From Desulfobacterales bacterium (GTDB lineage: Bacteria; Desulfobacterota; Desulfobacteria; Desulfobacterales; Desulfobacteraceae): DNA of 9,136 bases. The DNA is taken from NCBI GenBank assembly GCA_022361315.1, contig JAKSBB010000891.1, positions 1 to 9,136 on the forward strand, in the 5' to 3' direction. Under the pieces are notes generated by a model that saw only the letters and a list, made by a program, of their open reading frames with translations, was not told where the DNA came from and made no database searches. Below are positions 6,441 to 9,136 of the stretch, piece by piece. The position numbers and the translations under genes are program-made. Numbering within the stretch: position 1 is the first letter of the stretch; every line of letters begins with the position of its first letter.

Positions 6441-6733
6441 TTTGAACCTCCTCAATTATTGTTAGGGTGCCATGCTATTATGGTCAGATATGGCTGAATT
6501 TATGATAGAGAACCCTGGGACCTAACCGGAGCATTGCCTGTTTATTAAATTGTAATCATGAGTCGCGTGGGAAAAAATTACCCTTTGGATATTGCTCTGG
6601 GCAGATCTGATATGGCAGGCTATGAACATGATTCCGCCTTATTAATCAAAAGAAATAATAAAGAATGTCATATGTATAATAAAAGATACTTGACTAATCA
6701 ATCGGGGAATCCCTTAGGTATCGAGAAAATCAG
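6441..6733. other. Intergenic region upstream of the hydrolase gene
   Basis: AT-rich sequence that should contain the hydrolase promoter (reading left). I find no convincing -35/-10 pair. A 62-codon open frame on the plus strand (6558-6746) has no ribosome binding site at a usable distance and stops inside the downstream hairpin, so it is not called. Confidence 0.4.
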
Positions 6734-6768
6734 TAAATCCCGGTAATCAATTTGACTACCGGGATTTA
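6734..6768 (-). terminator. Strong hairpin after the dehydratase-activase gene, candidate terminator
   Basis: TAAATCCCGGTA (6734-6745) and TACCGGGATTTA (6757-6768) form a perfect 12-bp stem with an 11-base loop. Reading left it begins 29 bases after the stop of the 6798 gene. It is not followed by a clear T run (only a short TTTT after a few bases), so it may stop transcription weakly, stabilise the mRNA 3' end, or need Rho. Confidence 0.5.
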
Positions 6769-6797
6769 AGTTGCTCAGAAACTAACCGAAGGTTAAA

Positions 6798-9136
6798 TCA
6801 CGCACGTCTGAAGAGGCGGTGGGAATAGCTGCTCAAGCGTCTTTCATCCACCGGGTCACCGTCATCGTAAAAGAAATAGAAGGGTATTTCTTTGTGATGG
6901 CGCAACAGGCTTTCTTCGATCAGGCTGTTGTCGCAGCCCCAGCAAGAGGTCATCAGAACGCCGTCGGGATTGAGGGTGTCCCAGTAGTGAAGCACACTGC
7001 CCACGGCAAATCCGGAGCCGCCGGCGGTTTGGGGATCAAGAATCGGTTCGGAACGTTTCAGGACGGATTTCATATCCGGCCGGGGCAGCCAGGAATGGTC
7101 TGTTGCGGCAATGTCATAGAGGGTATTGCGGATCTTGTCCATGACAAAGATATAGATGGCCTGCTGGTTTTTGGACGCCCCTCTGCCGAAGATCATCTCC
7201 GGGTGGGAGCGGGTTAAAAAGTCAAAGAAATCGCAGGTGGGTTCACCGATTACCCTTACCCCCTGCTTCGCCAGGAGTTTGTAGATACCTCCGTTGGCGA
7301 CATCGTTGCCCTTGGTCATGATATCGCCGGATACAAAAATGGTTTTAAGGGGCTTGTCTTTCGGGGCATCGGTGCTGATCCGGGTGAATTCACAGGAGGC
7401 GTCGGCCACGATCTGCTTTAGACCCTTCCAGTGGCGGGTGTTGATAAAGAGTCCTTTGAGGCCTGAGTTGCTTCTTGAGCTGATGATTTCGATTATCTTT
7501 TCACTGTACTTCCGGTAGGCGGCTTCGCTGACACCCGGCAGGGGATCGGCCGCCAGATGATAGAGGTACAGTTGACGGACGATATCCAGGGCCGTCAGCC
7601 CTGCGATAAGCCGCATGGTCATAGCGGCACCGCCGGCGATCTTCAGGGCGGACACGGTGATGTTCCGGGACGGCGGGATAATATTCTCCCGCTTCATTCT
7701 ATCAATGGACAACCGGTCTTTTATGCCGAACATTCCGGCCCTGCATAATCTGCCGGAGATCTGCATCAGCCGGATTTCTTTATTGCCGTTTTTCGGATCA
7801 TCCGTTTCCGGTGTGGCAGCCCCGTTCGTCAGGTACTCCTTAAACGCCCCCCAGACAAATTGATAGGACAGGCATTCTTTGCCCGAGCAGTCGTTTTTGC
7901 CCAATGCCATATTGGTTTTTGATGTGGCGGGGGCGGCCAGGGCATCGTACCCGTAGGATTGATACACCGAGGCGAAGAGTTCCCCCAGGTATTCAATACT
8001 GCTTAAAAAGACGTATTGAACATTTTTATCCATGTAGGGGCCGCCGTATTTCCCCTTGTCAATATAGGCCCGGATGTCGGAATCCGGCTGAATCTGACCG
8101 GTGTCGGGATCTTCCGCCATGTGCTGTTTAACGGATTGCAGGAAGGATTGAATCCGGGTGACAAAGCCTGCGGTGCCCCCGTGCCCGTCGCTTTCCAGGA
8201 TGGTGTGAGGATACCCTTCCAGCAGGGACTGGAACACCTGCTCGGTAAAAGATGCCGGTCCGCAGCCGAAAGAGGAGAGCATCAGGGGATATACAGTCTG
8301 GGTCTGCAGGGCGGCTTCGGCGGTGCGCAGGTATCGGTTGGCATCGGCCCAGTATATTTTTTCCATGGATTGAATGTGATCCGGGATGGAAAAGCAGTCC
8401 ATGGGGATGGCCATGGCCCCGTTCTGCCGCAATATGGTGGGAATTTTTGAGTTGGCGGCCCTGTCATGGATGACGTGCAGTGAGCCGCAGACCACCACCG
8501 GGGGCAGATTGTTTTCCCGGGCATAGGCCAGGGCACGCTGCCCGGTGTCCAGCAGGGCGTTAGAATAGTCTTCCTGGGCCTGCTGTGCGGCTGACAGAGC
8601 GGTTAACACCTGTGCGTTGTCTATATTCTTGAACAGGTCGTATTGATTTAGAGCCACCGTCAATTGATTCAGCAGATCTTTACCCCTTACCTCTTTGTTC
8701 ATGAACAGCTTTGGCCGGATTACTTCGATGGTTTTGGTCCGGCTTTTCAGGCCCTGGTCAATCAGTTCCGGGAGGGCCTGTTCGGTGACACAGGGCAGGC
8801 CGCCGAGGCCTTCCGTATCCGGGATATCCATGATCTTTGGCAGAAACAGGAATTGGACGGTATCGTCATCGCATACCGCATGGGCAATTTTAACCGGGCC
8901 GCAGGAATCAAAACTGTTACAGAGTTGTTCCCCCCGGGCAAGCGCCTTGCCGTCTGATTTGAGCAGCTTGACCGGGAAACCGAGTGCTTTGATAAAGGCT
9001 GCCATCCAGGGGATGTGACCGGAGAGGGCTCCTACCACTGGTATTCCTATTGGGGGTATTCCGATTGGCGCTTCGTCAGGGTTCGCATCCGCACATGCAT
9101 CAATCAGGGCCTGTCTTTCCTTGAACGGATCCGGTG
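6798..9136 (-). CDS. Acyl-CoA dehydratase activase-related protein, C-terminal part (DUF2229 and HgdB-like regions)
   Basis: 778 codons run without a stop from the right edge to TGA at 6800-6798; a GTG at 9038 is only an internal codon, since the frame continues open to 9134. Recognised segments in order: PIGIP and a CGPVK Cys region (about 8900-8935), typical of the CoA-enzyme-activase domain DUF2229; VVVCGSLHVIHD; SSFGCGPASF (about 8250-8280) followed by SDGHGGTAGFVTRI; SGKECLSYQFVWG (about 7850-7890); and a C-terminal HgdB-like end with SCWGC. Full-length relatives are about 1400 residues, with ASKHA-type ATPase domains in front, so the activase half should lie to the right. Such proteins are thought to carry an iron-sulfur cluster and to drive ATP-dependent radical chemistry; the true substrate of this fused family is unknown. 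The usual GRPYHxD and GCGPD strings are altered here. A hairpin follows the gene. Confidence 0.85.
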   Translation of the reverse strand, partial: PDPFKERQALIDACADANPDEAPIGIPPIGIPVVGALSGHIPWMAAFIKALGFPVKLLKSDGKALARGEQLCNSFDSCGPVKIAHAVCDDDTVQFLFLPKIMDIPDTEGLGGLPCVTEQALPELIDQGLKSRTKTIEVIRPKLFMNKEVRGKDLLNQLTVALNQYDLFKNIDNAQVLTALSAAQQAQEDYSNALLDTGQRALAYARENNLPPVVVCGSLHVIHDRAANSKIPTILRQNGAMAIPMDCFSIPDHIQSMEKIYWADANRYLRTAEAALQTQTVYPLMLSSFGCGPASFTEQVFQSLLEGYPHTILESDGHGGTAGFVTRIQSFLQSVKQHMAEDPDTGQIQPDSDIRAYIDKGKYGGPYMDKNVQYVFLSSIEYLGELFASVYQSYGYDALAAPATSKTNMALGKNDCSGKECLSYQFVWGAFKEYLTNGAATPETDDPKNGNKEIRLMQISGRLCRAGMFGIKDRLSIDRMKRENIIPPSRNITVSALKIAGGAAMTMRLIAGLTALDIVRQLYLYHLAADPLPGVSEAAYRKYSEKIIEIISSRSNSGLKGLFINTRHWKGLKQIVADASCEFTRISTDAPKDKPLKTIFVSGDIMTKGNDVANGGIYKLLAKQGVRVIGEPTCDFFDFLTRSHPEMIFGRGASKNQQAIYIFVMDKIRNTLYDIAATDHSWLPRPDMKSVLKRSEPILDPQTAGGSGFAVGSVLHYWDTLNPDGVLMTSCWGCDNSLIEESLLRHHKEIPFYFFYDDGDPVDERRLSSYSHRLFRRA
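9040..9069 (-). repeat. 15-bp in-frame tandem duplication in the dehydratase-activase gene
   Basis: GGTATTCCTATTGGG (9040-9054) is followed by GGTATTCCGATTGGC (9055-9069), 13 of 15 identical. It makes the protein read PIGIPPIGIP where relatives have one VGIP-type motif at the start of the DUF2229 domain. A replication-slippage origin is likely. Confidence 0.75.

Noticed and set aside
6455..6480. TGGCAC on the minus strand upstream of the hydrolase as a sigma-54 site
   Set aside because: The -24 half is present, but the bases at the -12 position (AT in place of GC) do not fit.
6558..6746. 62-codon plus-strand ORF before the hairpin
   Set aside because: No Shine-Dalgarno within reach (GGAG is about 30 bases upstream), no family resemblance, and its stop lies inside the terminator-like stem.

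Overview
The window looks like chromosomal accessory sequence from an anaerobic Desulfobacterota-type bacterium (Desulfobacteraceae-like). This is an inference from the large 2-hydroxyacyl-CoA dehydratase/activase-type protein, the DUF3750 lipoprotein, a possible sigma-54 promoter and the mixed base composition. No rRNA, tRNA, CRISPR array or intact insertion sequence is visible.

Layout, left to right. (1) 1-296, minus: the 5' 98 codons of a PIN-domain (VapC-like) ribonuclease, cut by the left edge, with a near-consensus promoter so close to its ATG that the mRNA should be leaderless. (2) 424-669, plus: a DUF2442 protein without its usual DUF4160 partner. (3) 670-1245: mostly gene-free, but holding a sigma-54-like promoter, an 18-bp tandem repeat and a well-placed Shine-Dalgarno in front of a 37-residue, one-helix ORF. 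(4) 1246-1797, minus: a DUF3750 lipoprotein, divergent from (5) 2078-3787, plus: selO, a protein adenylyltransferase of a divergent subfamily. Two near-identical Fur-box-like 14-mers lie between them. (6) 3802-4833, minus: an exported metallophosphoesterase, convergent with selO across 14 bases. (7) 5007-6440, minus: an AT-rich gene for an exported or lipid-anchored alpha/beta hydrolase with a GC-rich Pro/His insert. (8) 6441-6797: intergenic, with a strong 12-bp-stem hairpin. (9) 6798-9136, minus: the C-terminal 778 codons of a large acyl-CoA dehydratase-activase-related protein, open at the right edge.

Four of the genes point left (3802-9136 and DUF3750), but their 113-357 base gaps argue for mostly separate transcription units. 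Three neighbours (DUF3750, metallophosphoesterase, hydrolase) are exported or lipid-anchored envelope proteins. SelO and the dehydratase-like protein are cytoplasmic. I see no convincing single multi-gene system. The best candidates for something undescribed are the small membrane ORF at 1105-1218 with its upstream signals, the leaderless solo PIN gene, and the in-frame insert in the hydrolase.
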